Positions 8,553 through 17,002 are shown, counted from the stretch's first letter. The stretch is 64,000 nt of DNA from Microbacterium sp. MYb62 (GCF_002979475.1 NZ_PCOY01000002.1:1-64000), one strand, 5' to 3'. Numbers and translations: made by a program. Notes: a model not told the origin generated them from the sequence alone.

Positions 8553-8611
8553 GCCGACACGCCAGATGACGGACCGTTTTGCTGCATCCGTCCGACATCT
8601 GGCGTGTCGGC
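8553..8611. repeat. 59 bp palindromic element, copy 2
   Basis: The arms 8553-8574 and 8590-8611 pair over 22 bp with one mismatch (GATGAC against GATGTC). The 15 nt loop is 8575-8589. The right flank continues as CCCCGGAGTG, which is the reverse complement of the left flank of copy 4 (CACTCCGGGG), so the full arm is probably about 32 nt. It lies between the GbsR-type gene and the GntR promoter. Confidence 0.88.
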
Positions 8612-8638
8612 CCCCGGAGTGAAGCGTCAGAGACGGGG

Positions 8639-8683
8639 TTGACACCCACCGGGGTTCTATGGTTACTTAGTCGAGTAAGTAAC
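8639..8683 (+). promoter_or_regulatory. Promoter with GntR/YtrA-type operator
   Basis: A perfect -35 TTGACA (8639-8644) precedes the inverted repeat GTTACTTA-GTCGAG-TAAGTAAC (8662-8683), which covers the -10 and start region. This is the expected arrangement for autorepression by the YtrA-type regulator encoded 23 bp downstream. A clear ribosome-binding site GCGGAGGA follows at 8695-8702. Confidence 0.7.
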
Positions 8684-8705
8684 CCACTAACCAAGCGGAG
8701 GACTC

Positions 8706-9095
8706 GTGATCGAAGAAGGCAAGCCGCTCTTCCTCCAGATCGCCGAACAGATCGAGGACTCGATCGTCGACGGCTCACTCGCCGAGGAGTCTCAGGCGCC
8801 TTCCACGAATGAGCTCGCCGCGTTCTATCGGATCAACCCCGCCACAGCAGCGAAGGGAGTCGCCATGCTCACCGACAAGGGAGTGCTCTACAAGCGCCGA
8901 GGCATCGGCATGTTCGTCGCCGACGGCGCCAGGGAAGTGCTCCTCGTCGAGCGCCGTGCCGCGTTCGCCGACCGCTACATCGACCCGCTCCTGACCGAAG
9001 CCCGAACTCTCGGGCTCGGCGCCGAAGACCTCGCAGACCTGCTCCGGCAGCGCTCCGCCCAGACCACCGACGCAGAAGGGAAGACCCCCGCATGA
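8706..9095 (+). CDS. GntR-family transcriptional regulator, YtrA subfamily
   Basis: This 129 aa protein has the N-terminal GntR winged helix (about residues 8-75, with STNELAAFYRINPATAAKGVAML as recognition region) and the short helical C-terminus that defines YtrA proteins, which lack a large ligand domain. Such regulators repress the ABC transporter genes that follow them and respond to cell-envelope antibiotics in characterised cases. The GTG start is fixed by GCGGAGGA upstream. The stop overlaps the ATPase start by 4 bp (ATGA). Likely binds the palindrome at 8662-8683. Confidence 0.92.
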   Translation: MIEEGKPLFLQIAEQIEDSIVDGSLAEESQAPSTNELAAFYRINPATAAKGVAMLTDKGVLYKRRGIGMFVADGAREVLLVERRAAFADRYIDPLLTEARTLGLGAEDLADLLRQRSAQTTDAEGKTPA

Positions 9096-10009
9096 CCGCC
9101 GTCATCGAGGTGCAGAACCTCAGCAAGCGCTACAAGGAGAAGCGAGCGCTCGACAACGTGTCGCTCTCCATCGAAGGAGGCGCGATCTACGGCCTCCTCG
9201 GCCGCAACGGCGCCGGCAAGACGACACTCATGTCGATCCTCACGGCGCAGAACTTCGAGTCCTCCGGCACCGTGAAGGTGTTCGGCGAGCACCCGTACGA
9301 GAATGCGCACGTGCTCAGCCGGATCTGCTTCGTCCGCGAGAGTCAGAAGTACCCGGACGACGCGTACCCCAAGCACGCCTTCAAGGCCGCGAGCCTGTTC
9401 TTCCCGCACTGGGACCAGGCTCTCGCCGACGAGCTCATCGCCGACTTCCAGCTGCCGATGAAGCAGACGATCAAGAAGCTCTCGCGCGGTCAGCTCTCCG
9501 CGGTCGGGGTGATCATCGGACTCGCATCGCGCGCCGAGATCACGTTCTTCGACGAGCCGTATCTCGGCCTCGACGCGGTCGCGAGGCAGATCTTCTACGA
9601 CCGGCTGGTCGAGGACTACGCCGAGCACCCGCGCACGATCATCTTGTCGTCGCACCTGATCGACGAGGTCTCGAACCTCATCGAGAAGGTCATCGTGATC
9701 GACAACGGTCAGATCCTGCTCAACGAAGACACGGATGCGGTCCGCGACCGCGCCGTCACCGTCGTGGGCGATGCCGCCAAGGTCGACGCCTGGGTCGGCA
9801 CCCGCGAGGTGCTGCACCGCGAGGCGCTCGGGCGCGTGGCCTCGGTCACGGTGCTCGGTTCGCTGACCGCTGCCGAGCGCGCAGAGGTCACGGCATCCGG
9901 TCTCGATCTCGCGCCGGTCTCGCTGCAGCAGTTGATCGTGCGACTCACCCAGAAGGCGGAAGCCCAGATCGCCGTGAAAGACGCAACCACGAAAGAGGAG
10001 GTGCGCTGA
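9092..10009 (+). CDS. ABC transporter ATP-binding protein (YtrB-like)
   Basis: This 305 aa ATPase has Walker A GRNGAGKTT (37-45), a variant signature LSRGQ (130-134) and Walker B TFFDEPYLGLD (151-161). The C-terminal portion (about 215-305) is a variable domain typical of ABC-2 exporter ATPases. It is coupled by overlapping codons to the regulator before it and the membrane subunit after it, forming a ytr-like unit. The probable function is export of, or response to, a cell-wall-active compound; the ligand is not predictable. Confidence 0.9.
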   Translation: MTAVIEVQNLSKRYKEKRALDNVSLSIEGGAIYGLLGRNGAGKTTLMSILTAQNFESSGTVKVFGEHPYENAHVLSRICFVRESQKYPDDAYPKHAFKAASLFFPHWDQALADELIADFQLPMKQTIKKLSRGQLSAVGVIIGLASRAEITFFDEPYLGLDAVARQIFYDRLVEDYAEHPRTIILSSHLIDEVSNLIEKVIVIDNGQILLNEDTDAVRDRAVTVVGDAAKVDAWVGTREVLHREALGRVASVTVLGSLTAAERAEVTASGLDLAPVSLQQLIVRLTQKAEAQIAVKDATTKEEVR

Positions 10010-10695
10010 TGGGACGCACACTCAACGTCATCCGCCTGCAGCTCATCAATCGGCAGACCTTCGTCTGGGTGCCGCTGATCATCCTGGGCTCAGCGACCCT
10101 GCTCTCGGTGCTGATCTACGCGATGATCCCGACCGACGGCCCCAAGTACGGCGGAGGCGGACAGGCACCGCTCTGGTACTTCTTCGCCATCGGCATGTCG
10201 GCGATGACGCTCACCTTCCCGTTCTCGCAGGCGATGAGCATCACCCGCCGGGAGTTCTTCCTCGGCACGCTGCTCACCGCGATCATCGGCAGCACGTTCA
10301 TGGGCGTGCTGTTCCTGATCGGCGGCGGCATCGAATTGGCCACGAACGGCTATGGCGTGAACGGCTACGTGTTCTACCTCCCGTGGTTGTGGGAGGCCGG
10401 CCCGCTCGGCGCCTTCGTCGTCTACGTCAGTCTCGCGCTGTTCTTCTTCGTGGTCGGCTTCACCGGCGCCACGATCTACAAGAGCTGGGGACCGACGGTG
10501 CTCACGGTCGTGAGCGTCGCCCTGTCCCTGGTGCTCCTCGGCCTCGCGTTCCTCGCGACGCAGTTCGGACTGTGGGGAAACGTGTGGACGGGAATCATCA
10601 GCCTCGGCGCCCTCGGCCTGGCGCTCTGGGGGCTCCTCATCACAGCGGTGCTCGCAGGCATCTCGTTCCTCGCCTTCCGCAGGGCCATTCCGTAG
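10009..10695 (+). CDS. ABC transporter membrane subunit of the YtrA-controlled system
   Basis: This 228 aa integral membrane protein has six predicted hydrophobic segments (from ILGSATLLSVLIYAMI near residue 25 to LITAVLAGISFLAF near 215). The ATG shares bases with the ATPase stop (TGATG). Its size and six-helix layout fit an ABC-2-type half-permease. It lacks strong family motifs, so the assignment rests mainly on operon position. Confidence 0.82.
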   Translation: MGRTLNVIRLQLINRQTFVWVPLIILGSATLLSVLIYAMIPTDGPKYGGGGQAPLWYFFAIGMSAMTLTFPFSQAMSITRREFFLGTLLTAIIGSTFMGVLFLIGGGIELATNGYGVNGYVFYLPWLWEAGPLGAFVVYVSLALFFFVVGFTGATIYKSWGPTVLTVVSVALSLVLLGLAFLATQFGLWGNVWTGIISLGALGLALWGLLITAVLAGISFLAFRRAIP

Positions 10696-10710
10696 AACGT
10701 GCCTTCTCAC

Positions 10711-10744
10711 CGACGCCGGTCGCTCTCAGGGGCGGCCGGCGTCG
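10711..10744. terminator. GC-rich hairpin after the YtrA-type operon
   Basis: CGACGCCGG (10711-10719) pairs with CCGGCGTCG (10736-10744) around a 16 nt loop, 16 bp after the permease stop codon. There is no T run. Such T-less hairpins are common ends of actinobacterial operons. Confidence 0.5.
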
Positions 10745-10852
10745 TCGCGTGTGCGCGCTACCGGTAGGCCGACGCGGAAGCAACCCGCTCGCCTCACCGC
10801 GCACCGACCGCATACGCTCGCGGAACATCCCGGACCCGAGAGAGAGGATGCC

Positions 10853-11962
10853 GTGACACAGACCCACACGCGACTCCGCGTACGACGAGCAGGCATCGCA
10901 CGCGCACTCCATGACGCCGTCCGCCCTGCGCGCCTCCTGCTCGTCGCCAAGACGACCCTCGCGGTCGGCCTGGCGTGGATGATCGCCCCGCACATGCCGG
11001 GGGTCACCGACGAGTACCCGTACTACGCACCCCTCGGTGCACTGCTGAGCATGTATCCCACCCTGATGGGCTCGGCGAAGTCGAGCCTGCAGACCCTGCT
11101 CGGTCTCGCCACCGGTATCGGGCTCGCCACGATCGTGGTGCTCACGGTGGGACCGACGTGGTGGACCATCCCGCTCGTCGTCGGCGTCGGGGTGCTGGTG
11201 TCCGGCACCGGGTGGTTCGGCGCCGGACGCGAGTACGTCCCGATGGCGGCCCTGTTCGTGCTGATCATCGGCGGACAGAACGCCGACGACTATTCGCTCG
11301 GCTACCTGACCCAGACGGCGGTCGGCGTGATCGTGGGGCTGGTGGTGAACCTCGTGCTCGCGCCCGCGCCGCTCACCGTCGCGGCGGCGGGACGGGTGGC
11401 GGCCTTCCGGGAGCAGCTGGCCGCACACCTGCACGACATCGGGTCGGCGGTCTCGGAATCGTGGCCTCCCGAGCATGAGCAGTGGGCGAACGACGCGGCC
11501 TCTCTCGCCGACACCTCGTCCGAGCTGAGGGCGGCTCTGACGGAGGCGGACGAGAGTCGGCGCGGAAATCCCCGCGCCAAGGGGCATCGCTCCCGGATGC
11601 AGCAGAGCCATGACGAGCTCGCGGCTCTCGATCGCATCGCCCACCTGATCCGCGACATCTCCGACGAGGTCGCCGACACCATCTGGGACCGTCCAGCCGG
11701 CCTGGCACTCGACCCCGCTCTGCCGGAACCCCTGTCCGCGGCCTGTCACGCGGTCGCCGATGTGATCGCGCGGGGAGATGCCTCATCGCCGGAGGACCAT
11801 CGCACACGCGGCGAGGCAGCTCGCGCCATCCGGTTGCTCCTCGAAACCGTCGACGACCGCACCGTCGATGTCCGTCGATCGATGGGCCCCGGGGTGCTCA
11901 CCGCCATGCATCTGCGTCGCATCCTGATCCTGAGCGGCACCCCTTCCTCGACCGAGGAGTAG
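10853..11962 (+). CDS. FUSC/aromatic acid exporter-like membrane protein
   Basis: This 369 aa protein has an N-terminal block of about six membrane helices (residues 30-165, starting LLLVAKTTLAVGLAWMIAPH) and a cytoplasmic helical C-terminal half. That is the layout of FUSC and aromatic-acid-exporter (ArAE, DUF939-like) proteins. These are proposed to export small aromatic or anionic metabolites, but the direct substrate is unknown. The GTG at 10853 is chosen because AGAGAGGA precedes it; a nearby ATG at 10848 runs into a stop at once. Single-gene unit between the ytr-like operon and an ArsR-type regulator. Confidence 0.75.
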   Translation: MTQTHTRLRVRRAGIARALHDAVRPARLLLVAKTTLAVGLAWMIAPHMPGVTDEYPYYAPLGALLSMYPTLMGSAKSSLQTLLGLATGIGLATIVVLTVGPTWWTIPLVVGVGVLVSGTGWFGAGREYVPMAALFVLIIGGQNADDYSLGYLTQTAVGVIVGLVVNLVLAPAPLTVAAAGRVAAFREQLAAHLHDIGSAVSESWPPEHEQWANDAASLADTSSELRAALTEADESRRGNPRAKGHRSRMQQSHDELAALDRIAHLIRDISDEVADTIWDRPAGLALDPALPEPLSAACHAVADVIARGDASSPEDHRTRGEAARAIRLLLETVDDRTVDVRRSMGPGVLTAMHLRRILILSGTPSSTEE

Positions 11963-11984
11963 CCGGGCCGATGCGGTCTCCGCG

Positions 11985-12575
11985 TCAGATGGTGTCGTCG
12001 GCCGCGATGAGGTCCATCTGCCAGTAGCGGCCGTCGGGGTCGGCACTGTCGTGCGCATCGTCGGCGGCGCTCAGGATGTCGTTGATCTTCACCATCACGT
12101 CGTCGAACTCGGCTTCGGTCAGCCGGATCGTGCGCTGGGTGAAGGCGGCGTGCACCTCGGCGGTGCGCCCGGCGACGTACTCCGGCGTCCAGGCGAGCAC
12201 GCGACGGACCAGATCCTGGTGGTCTTCGGCGAGCGCGGCGACCACCGCGACGCCGAGGGCCTCATCGGCGACCGGGCTCTCCGGTCCGCCGACGTTGAGT
12301 GCGCCTTTGTGCCCGGTCCAGACGCGATCGCGCCGGTCGCGGGCCTTGTCGGGCGCCTCCTCGATGAGCCCGGCGTCGGCGAGGGCACGCAGGTGGAAGC
12401 TGGCGCTGTTGGCCGGCACGCCGAGCTCGGCGGCGATGTCGGCGGCGCGAAGGAACTCTCGACGCGAGAACAGGCGGATCATCTGGCGCCGCAGAGGGTG
12501 CGAGTAGGCCTTGAGCATGGCCGAGGTCATCCAGACGGGATCGTCGCCCCTGCTCTTCGCGGTGTCCTCCGTCAT
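11985..12575 (-). CDS. ArsR-type winged-helix transcriptional regulator
   Basis: This 196 aa protein has an HTH domain at about residues 18-90, with LKAYSHPLRRQMIRLF and SASFHLRALADAGLIEE as the typical ArsR/YceH-like scaffold. There is no cysteine pair for metal sensing, so it is not a classical metal sensor. The C-terminal half is a helical extension found in actinobacterial helix-turn-helix regulators beside MFS pumps. It is transcribed divergently from the MFS gene at 12650, with a perfect palindrome between them, which points to local repression of that pump. Confidence 0.85.
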   Translation of the reverse strand: MTEDTAKSRGDDPVWMTSAMLKAYSHPLRRQMIRLFSRREFLRAADIAAELGVPANSASFHLRALADAGLIEEAPDKARDRRDRVWTGHKGALNVGGPESPVADEALGVAVVAALAEDHQDLVRRVLAWTPEYVAGRTAEVHAAFTQRTIRLTEAEFDDVMVKINDILSAADDAHDSADPDGRYWQMDLIAADDTI

Positions 12576-12597
12576 GTGCCGATCCTACCCGCACCCT

Positions 12598-12625
12598 CAA
12601 TTGCGCAATAAGACTTGCGCAATTG
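12598..12625. promoter_or_regulatory. Palindromic operator between ArsR-type gene and MFS gene
   Basis: CAATTGCGCAA (12598-12608) and TTGCGCAATTG (12615-12625) are exact reverse complements with a 6 bp spacer. A third half-site TTGCGC follows at 12629. It occupies the 74 bp divergent intergenic region, as expected for an ArsR-type repressor controlling both directions. Confidence 0.75.
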
Positions 12626-12649
12626 TTCTTGCGCTTTTACTCTCGTCCC

Positions 12650-13933
12650 ATGAGCACGGTCACCGAGCCCCATCGCCTGTGGCGCAACACCCGATACCTC
12701 ACCTGGCTGGTGAGCGATACGAGCAAAGGCCTCGCCGCCTCTCTGTTCGGCTTCGCGATCCCGCTGCTCGCCTTGATCGTGACGAACGACCCCGCCCAGG
12801 CCGGCATCATCGGCGGCGCCGGAATGGTCGCCCGACTCCTGATGACGCTCGCCGGCGGAGTCCTCGCCGATCGGCACCGGCGGATCGCGCTGATGCTCCT
12901 CGGCTCACTCATCGGCATCGTGCTCGCGGGCGGCTTCACGCTTCTCGCTCTCGGCGACGCGATGACGTTCGGGTCGCTGCTGGTGATCGACATCCTGCTC
13001 GCCGCGCGCAGCGGACTCTTCGACGTCGCGGGCGAGAGCGCCATCAAGGAGATCGTGCCCGACGACGCGATGGGCCGAGCGCAGGCGGCGAACCAGGGAC
13101 GGGATGCCGCGCTGCAGCTCGCGGGCGGGCCGCTCGGCGGTCTGCTGCTGGGCGTCGGCGGATGGCTCGTCGGAGTCGCGATGACGCTCTGTCACGCGAT
13201 CGCCGCCCTGACCGCATGGATGCTGGGCCGCCAGGCGCGTCGCGCCGGGGTGGTCGACGTCGGCACTCCCACCACCCCGACGTCGAAGCCGAACGCCTGG
13301 GCGGAGCTGCGCGAAGGGTTCGGCTGGCTGCTCTCCCGCCCCGACCTCGGCGGTGTGCTGCTCATCACGACGGTCATCAACCTCGGCTTCAACGCGACGA
13401 TCACGACCATCATCTACGCCCTCCAACAGGACGGGCACTCCGAGCTGCTGATCGGCACCCTGAGCGCGTCGATCGGGGCCGTGATGCTCGTGGGCGCTGT
13501 GTGCGCACCGCTGCTCGTCCCGCGGATCAGGGCCGGCATCCTCACGATCGCCGGGCTCTCGGTCGTCTCCGTCGGCGCGATCGTGCTCTCGATGGTCACC
13601 GAAACCTGGGCCATCGCCGTGGTGCTCGGCGCCGCGGTCCTGCTGGTGCCCGCGCTCAACGCCGCGATGATGGGCTACTTCATGGTGGCCACCCCGAGCC
13701 ACCTGCTCGGCCGCGCCAACAGTGCCGCCGGGGTGCTCGGCATGGGAGCGATGCCGCTCGCACCGCTCATCGCCGGCTTCGGACTCGCCTGGATCGGGCG
13801 GGAGTGGACCATCCTGATCTGCGCCGCGCTCTGCCTGATCTCCGTCGTCCTCGCCGTGAGCAACCGAGCACTGCGTGCGCTGCCGGTCGAGTCGCGCTGG
13901 GCGGAGCACGCGAAGCAGTACGAGACGGCCTGA
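12650..13933 (+). CDS. MFS transporter (drug-efflux/macrolide-type)
   Basis: This 427 aa protein has 12 predicted membrane helices and the MFS loop 2-3 motif GVLADRHRRIALM (about residues 75-87). The overall layout resembles actinobacterial proton-driven efflux pumps of the DHA3/macrolide group. The ATG at 12650 is preferred over an upstream TTG at 12623, because the latter lies inside the operator palindrome. No clear ribosome-binding site is seen, so initiation may be leaderless. Probably repressed by the divergent ArsR-type protein. Substrate unknown. Confidence 0.85.
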   Translation: MSTVTEPHRLWRNTRYLTWLVSDTSKGLAASLFGFAIPLLALIVTNDPAQAGIIGGAGMVARLLMTLAGGVLADRHRRIALMLLGSLIGIVLAGGFTLLALGDAMTFGSLLVIDILLAARSGLFDVAGESAIKEIVPDDAMGRAQAANQGRDAALQLAGGPLGGLLLGVGGWLVGVAMTLCHAIAALTAWMLGRQARRAGVVDVGTPTTPTSKPNAWAELREGFGWLLSRPDLGGVLLITTVINLGFNATITTIIYALQQDGHSELLIGTLSASIGAVMLVGAVCAPLLVPRIRAGILTIAGLSVVSVGAIVLSMVTETWAIAVVLGAAVLLVPALNAAMMGYFMVATPSHLLGRANSAAGVLGMGAMPLAPLIAGFGLAWIGREWTILICAALCLISVVLAVSNRALRALPVESRWAEHAKQYETA

Positions 13934-13955
13934 CGCCGTTCCGGCGAGCGGTGGG

Positions 13956-14174
13956 TTAGAGCGCGCCGGTCAGCGCAGCGATGCCCGCCAGCAGCGAGAC
14001 CAGGGCGAGCACGAGGGCGATCGCGATGAGCACGACGTGCACCTTGAGGAACGCCGTGGCCTTGCCGTTCGCGTCTCGCGCCCGCGGATCCTTGGCGACA
14101 CGCTTGTAGAACTGCGGCCAGACCAGGGCGTTGAAGGCGGCGTTGAGGAAGAGCACGACAGCGAGGGGGATCAC
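13956..14174 (-). CDS. SCO4848-family small membrane protein
   Basis: This 72 aa protein has two hydrophobic helices (residues 2-22 and 46-70) around a short basic segment FYKRVAKDPRARDANGKATA. This matches the small actinobacterial membrane family typified by SCO4848, whose function is unknown. It is convergent with the MFS gene (22 bp apart) and divergent from the sigma-factor operon. Confidence 0.75.
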   Translation of the reverse strand: MIPLAVVLFLNAAFNALVWPQFYKRVAKDPRARDANGKATAFLKVHVVLIAIALVLALVSLLAGIAALTGAL

Positions 14175-14224
14175 CCCTCAACGCTATCGATCTCCATGGT
14201 GGTCGCCGACCGCGCGCGGCCCGC

Positions 14225-14250
14225 GGAATTCTTGGATGCAGACATGTATC
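14225..14250 (+). promoter_or_regulatory. Possible ECF-type autoregulatory promoter of the sigma/CHAT operon
   Basis: GGAATT (14225-14230) is followed after 15 bp by GTATC (14246-14250), resembling the GGAA..(15-16)..GT pattern used by many ECF sigma factors. It lies 50-70 bp upstream of the sigma gene start. The evidence is only this spacing and the two boxes. Confidence 0.3.
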
Positions 14251-14297
14251 AGAAAGCTCTTGCCGTGCTCCTGGTAGGTGTGATCACAATGGGCTTC

Positions 14298-14924
14298 ATG
14301 ATCGACGGTGCACCCGGCGCCGCTCTCGATCCTGCATCGGACGACGGTCGTGCACGCTGGGAGCGTGCCGCGGACCTGTTCGATGCATGGCGCGAGAGCG
14401 ACAGCCGCGCGATGGACGAGCTCGTACGACTGATGACACCCGTGCTCTGGCATGTCGTGCGCGCCTACGGCCTGGAGCGCACCCTCGCCGAAGACGTCGT
14501 GCAGACCACCTGGCTGCAGCTCGTACGCGGCCATGGCTCGATCAGCGATCCGAAGGCCGTGTCGGCCTGGCTCACGACCACCGCACGCCGGGAGGCCTGG
14601 AAGGTCGCGAAGGCGCACGGAAAGGTCGACACGACCGCTGCCGACGACCTCGACACGCTGCTCCCCGAGCAGGCATCCGCCGAGGAGCACGCGGCTCTCG
14701 GTGAGGAGAACCGTCGCCTCTGGACGGCCGTGCGCCGCCTCAACGAGCGCTGCCAGAAGCTCCTCCGGGTGATCGCCTTCGAAGACCGTCCCGACTATGC
14801 GCGCATCGCCGTCGATCTCGCGATGCCGATCGGGAGCATCGGCCCGACACGGAACCGGTGCCTCGCCAAACTTCGCGCACTCCTGGAAGCGCCACCGACC
14901 GCTACGGCAGGGGGGCCAGCATGA
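14298..14924 (+). CDS. ECF-like RNA polymerase sigma factor
   Basis: This 208 aa protein has sigma region 2 at about residues 38-105 (LAEDVVQTTWLQLVRGHGSI, the core-binding segment) and region 4 at about 141-197 (LWTAVRRLNERCQKLLRVIA, then the HTH). There is no region 3, as in ECF sigma factors. ATG candidates also exist at 14289 and 14244; the longer N-termini are hydrophobic and atypical, so 14298 is preferred, with limited confidence. Its stop overlaps the next gene by 4 bp. It heads an operon with a beta-sandwich protein, a subtilase and a TPR-CHAT protein, suggesting that one of these controls its activity. No zinc-finger anti-sigma factor is encoded nearby. Confidence 0.85.
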   Translation: MIDGAPGAALDPASDDGRARWERAADLFDAWRESDSRAMDELVRLMTPVLWHVVRAYGLERTLAEDVVQTTWLQLVRGHGSISDPKAVSAWLTTTARREAWKVAKAHGKVDTTAADDLDTLLPEQASAEEHAALGEENRRLWTAVRRLNERCQKLLRVIAFEDRPDYARIAVDLAMPIGSIGPTRNRCLAKLRALLEAPPTATAGGPA

Positions 14925-15376
14925 CCGAGCAAGAGGATGCCCAGATGTTCGCCCGGCTCCGCACGCTCTGGAGCGAGGTCGATCCGATGCCCGCCGGGCT
15001 GATCGATCGGATGGTCGCTGCGGTCGCCGCTGACGGCCTGAACCGCGAATACGCGCTGCTCACCCTGGTCGAAGGTCAGCTCGGTGCGGTGCGGGGTGAG
15101 GCGGATGCCCTCACCCTGCAGTTCAGCGACGGCTCCACCAGCATCCTGCTGCACGTGACGAGCACGGCTTCCGGCCGCCGTCGCGTCGACGGCTGGGTCG
15201 ACACCGCTGCCGCCGAGATCGTCCTGACGCAGGGCGAGAAGACCAGGTCGACCTCGCCGGAGGCGACCGGACGCTTCGTGTTCGACGAGGTACCGCCCGG
15301 TCTCACACGCGTGCGCCTGACGACCGTGATCGGGGACGAGACGCGCACGCTCTCGACCCCGCAGTTCGAGCTGTGA
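14921..15376 (+). CDS. Small cytoplasmic protein with carboxypeptidase-regulatory-like beta-sandwich; possible sigma partner
   Basis: This 151 aa protein has an N-terminal acidic helical segment of about 55 residues (FARLRTLWSEVDPMPAGLID) and a C-terminal beta-rich domain (about 60-151). The latter ends in FDEVPPGLTRVRL, the hallmark of carboxypeptidase-regulatory-like/prealbumin-type folds. It has no signal peptide, membrane segment or cysteine. The ATG overlaps the sigma-factor stop (ATGA), so the two proteins are likely made in fixed ratio. That position is usual for an anti-sigma factor. A role as anti-sigma factor or as protease substrate is inference; I do not recognise the family by name. 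Confidence 0.7.
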   Translation: MTEQEDAQMFARLRTLWSEVDPMPAGLIDRMVAAVAADGLNREYALLTLVEGQLGAVRGEADALTLQFSDGSTSILLHVTSTASGRRRVDGWVDTAAAEIVLTQGEKTRSTSPEATGRFVFDEVPPGLTRVRLTTVIGDETRTLSTPQFEL

Positions 15377-15433
15377 CAGCGGGCGCCGCCCGTCGATGAG
15401 GACGCGGGGCGACCCGCACGGAGAGGATGACGC

Positions 15434-17002
15434 ATGGATCAGCCCAAGGGATGGACCTGGCAGGACCGCGCGGAGGGATCGATCCGCCGAGGAACGGCGC
15501 TCGATCCGAGCACGGAGCCCGTGGACGGCATCCGCGCGTTTCCCACGGCGTATCTGCCGGAGCGGCTGCTGATCACGCGAGCACTCGGCGACGAGGAGGC
15601 CTACGACCGCGAGGTGCGGACGCTCCGCGATGCGGCCGACACCTTCGGCTGGCAGCTCGAGGTCGAGGACGACACCCGCGCCGCGGCCGACGGCGAGCTG
15701 GTCCCGGGAGTTCCGGGATTCCTGCGAGCTCGGCTGCGGACTCCCGACGAACCGGTCCGAGGGGAATCGCCGGTCGCACCGGATGCCTGGCGGGTGCTCC
15801 AGCGGGCACGGCGCATGTCGCGCTCGACCATGCCGCGGACGAGCCTCGACCACGTGCTGTCGATCGATCCGGTCGGGCTCAACCCGTTCAGCCACACGAA
15901 CCCGTTCAGTCACACGAACCCGTTCAGCCACACCAACCCGGTGAGCGGCGAGCGGGGCGGCAGCGGCAGCGAGGACTACCTCGCGCCCGGGCGCGGGGCC
16001 CGGCAGCCCGTGGCCTGGCTCGGACCCGCACCGTCGCGAGGCCCGGCACCACGTCGAGGCCGACGTCCGGTCATCGCCGTGCTCGACACCGGATGCGGCG
16101 AGCACCCGTGGCTGCCGGCAGACATCGTGACACGACAGGTCTCCCTCGACGGCGTGCCGGTCGGACTGGTCGATGATGCCGATCCCGAGCGCTTCCCCGA
16201 CCTGTACGGCCCCCTCGACGGCGGGATCGACTCCGTCGCCGGTCACGGGACGTTCATCGCCGGGATCGTCCGCCAATCGGCTCCGGACGCAGACATCCTC
16301 TCGATCCGAATGGCAGGCGGGCTCGGGGTGGTCGACGAGAGCACGTTCCTGACGACGCTCGCGCAGGTGGTCGAACTGCTCCGACGTCATCGCGAAGACC
16401 CGAAGACCGGACATCCGATCGACGTGTTGAACCTCTCGCTCGGCTACTACCACGAGACCCCGCAAGACGGCCTCTTCAGCGCCACGCTGAATCAGCTCCT
16501 CACGAAGGCACGCGACCTCGGCTGTGTCGTCGTGTGCTCCGCGGGAAACGACACGATCGATCGCCCCGCGTTCCCCGCTTCGCTCTGGGACTGGCCGGGG
16601 GCGGACAACGGCATACCGCACGACGACCATGCCCCTCTCGTGTCAGTGGGGGCGCTCAATCCGTCGGCTCGATCCGTCGCACTGTTCTCGAACGTCGGGC
16701 CGTGGGTGCGCGCCTACGCACCGGGCGCCGCCATCGTCAGCACCACTCCGGCCTTTGTCGGGGGCGATCAGGCGACGACGCGAGCCGACTTCGAGAACCT
16801 CCGCCGAGAAACACTGGATCCCGACGACTACCGTGGCGGATTCTCCGTGTGGAGCGGAACCTCGTTCGCGGCACCATACGTCGCCGGCCGGATTGCGGCA
16901 GAGCTCGGCAGCGTCCCGCGCCAAGGAGTCAGCCCCAGCGTCGCGGCCGCCGCCGTCGCTGCCGTGCTGAAGACGCTCCCTGCGCCGAGAGACGACGACT
17001 GA
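15434..17002 (+). CDS. S8-family serine peptidase (cytoplasmic subtilase) with NPFSHT repeat linker
   Basis: This 522 aa protein has the complete subtilisin triad: Asp218 in VIAVLDTG, His271 in GHGTFIAG, Ser477 in GTSFAAP, with oxyanion Asn372 in CSAGND. There is no signal peptide or membrane anchor, so it should act inside the cell. An N-terminal region of about 145 residues precedes the protease. They are joined by three exact NPFSHT hexapeptides (150-167) plus a fourth NP. The linker could be a self-cleavage or partner recognition site. It is the third gene of the sigma/CHAT operon, 57 bp after the beta-sandwich gene. The ATG is supported by GGAGAGGATG just upstream. Confidence 0.88.
   Translation: MDQPKGWTWQDRAEGSIRRGTALDPSTEPVDGIRAFPTAYLPERLLITRALGDEEAYDREVRTLRDAADTFGWQLEVEDDTRAAADGELVPGVPGFLRARLRTPDEPVRGESPVAPDAWRVLQRARRMSRSTMPRTSLDHVLSIDPVGLNPFSHTNPFSHTNPFSHTNPVSGERGGSGSEDYLAPGRGARQPVAWLGPAPSRGPAPRRGRRPVIAVLDTGCGEHPWLPADIVTRQVSLDGVPVGLVDDADPERFPDLYGPLDGGIDSVAGHGTFIAGIVRQSAPDADILSIRMAGGLGVVDESTFLTTLAQVVELLRRHREDPKTGHPIDVLNLSLGYYHETPQDGLFSATLNQLLTKARDLGCVVVCSAGNDTIDRPAFPASLWDWPGADNGIPHDDHAPLVSVGALNPSARSVALFSNVGPWVRAYAPGAAIVSTTPAFVGGDQATTRADFENLRRETLDPDDYRGGFSVWSGTSFAAPYVAGRIAAELGSVPRQGVSPSVAAAAVAAVLKTLPAPRDDD

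Noticed and set aside
8407..8705. Repeat-rich gap considered as an insertion sequence remnant
   Set aside because: No transposase fragment or terminal inverted repeat pair of IS size is visible; the structure fits a small palindromic element with half-arm repeats.
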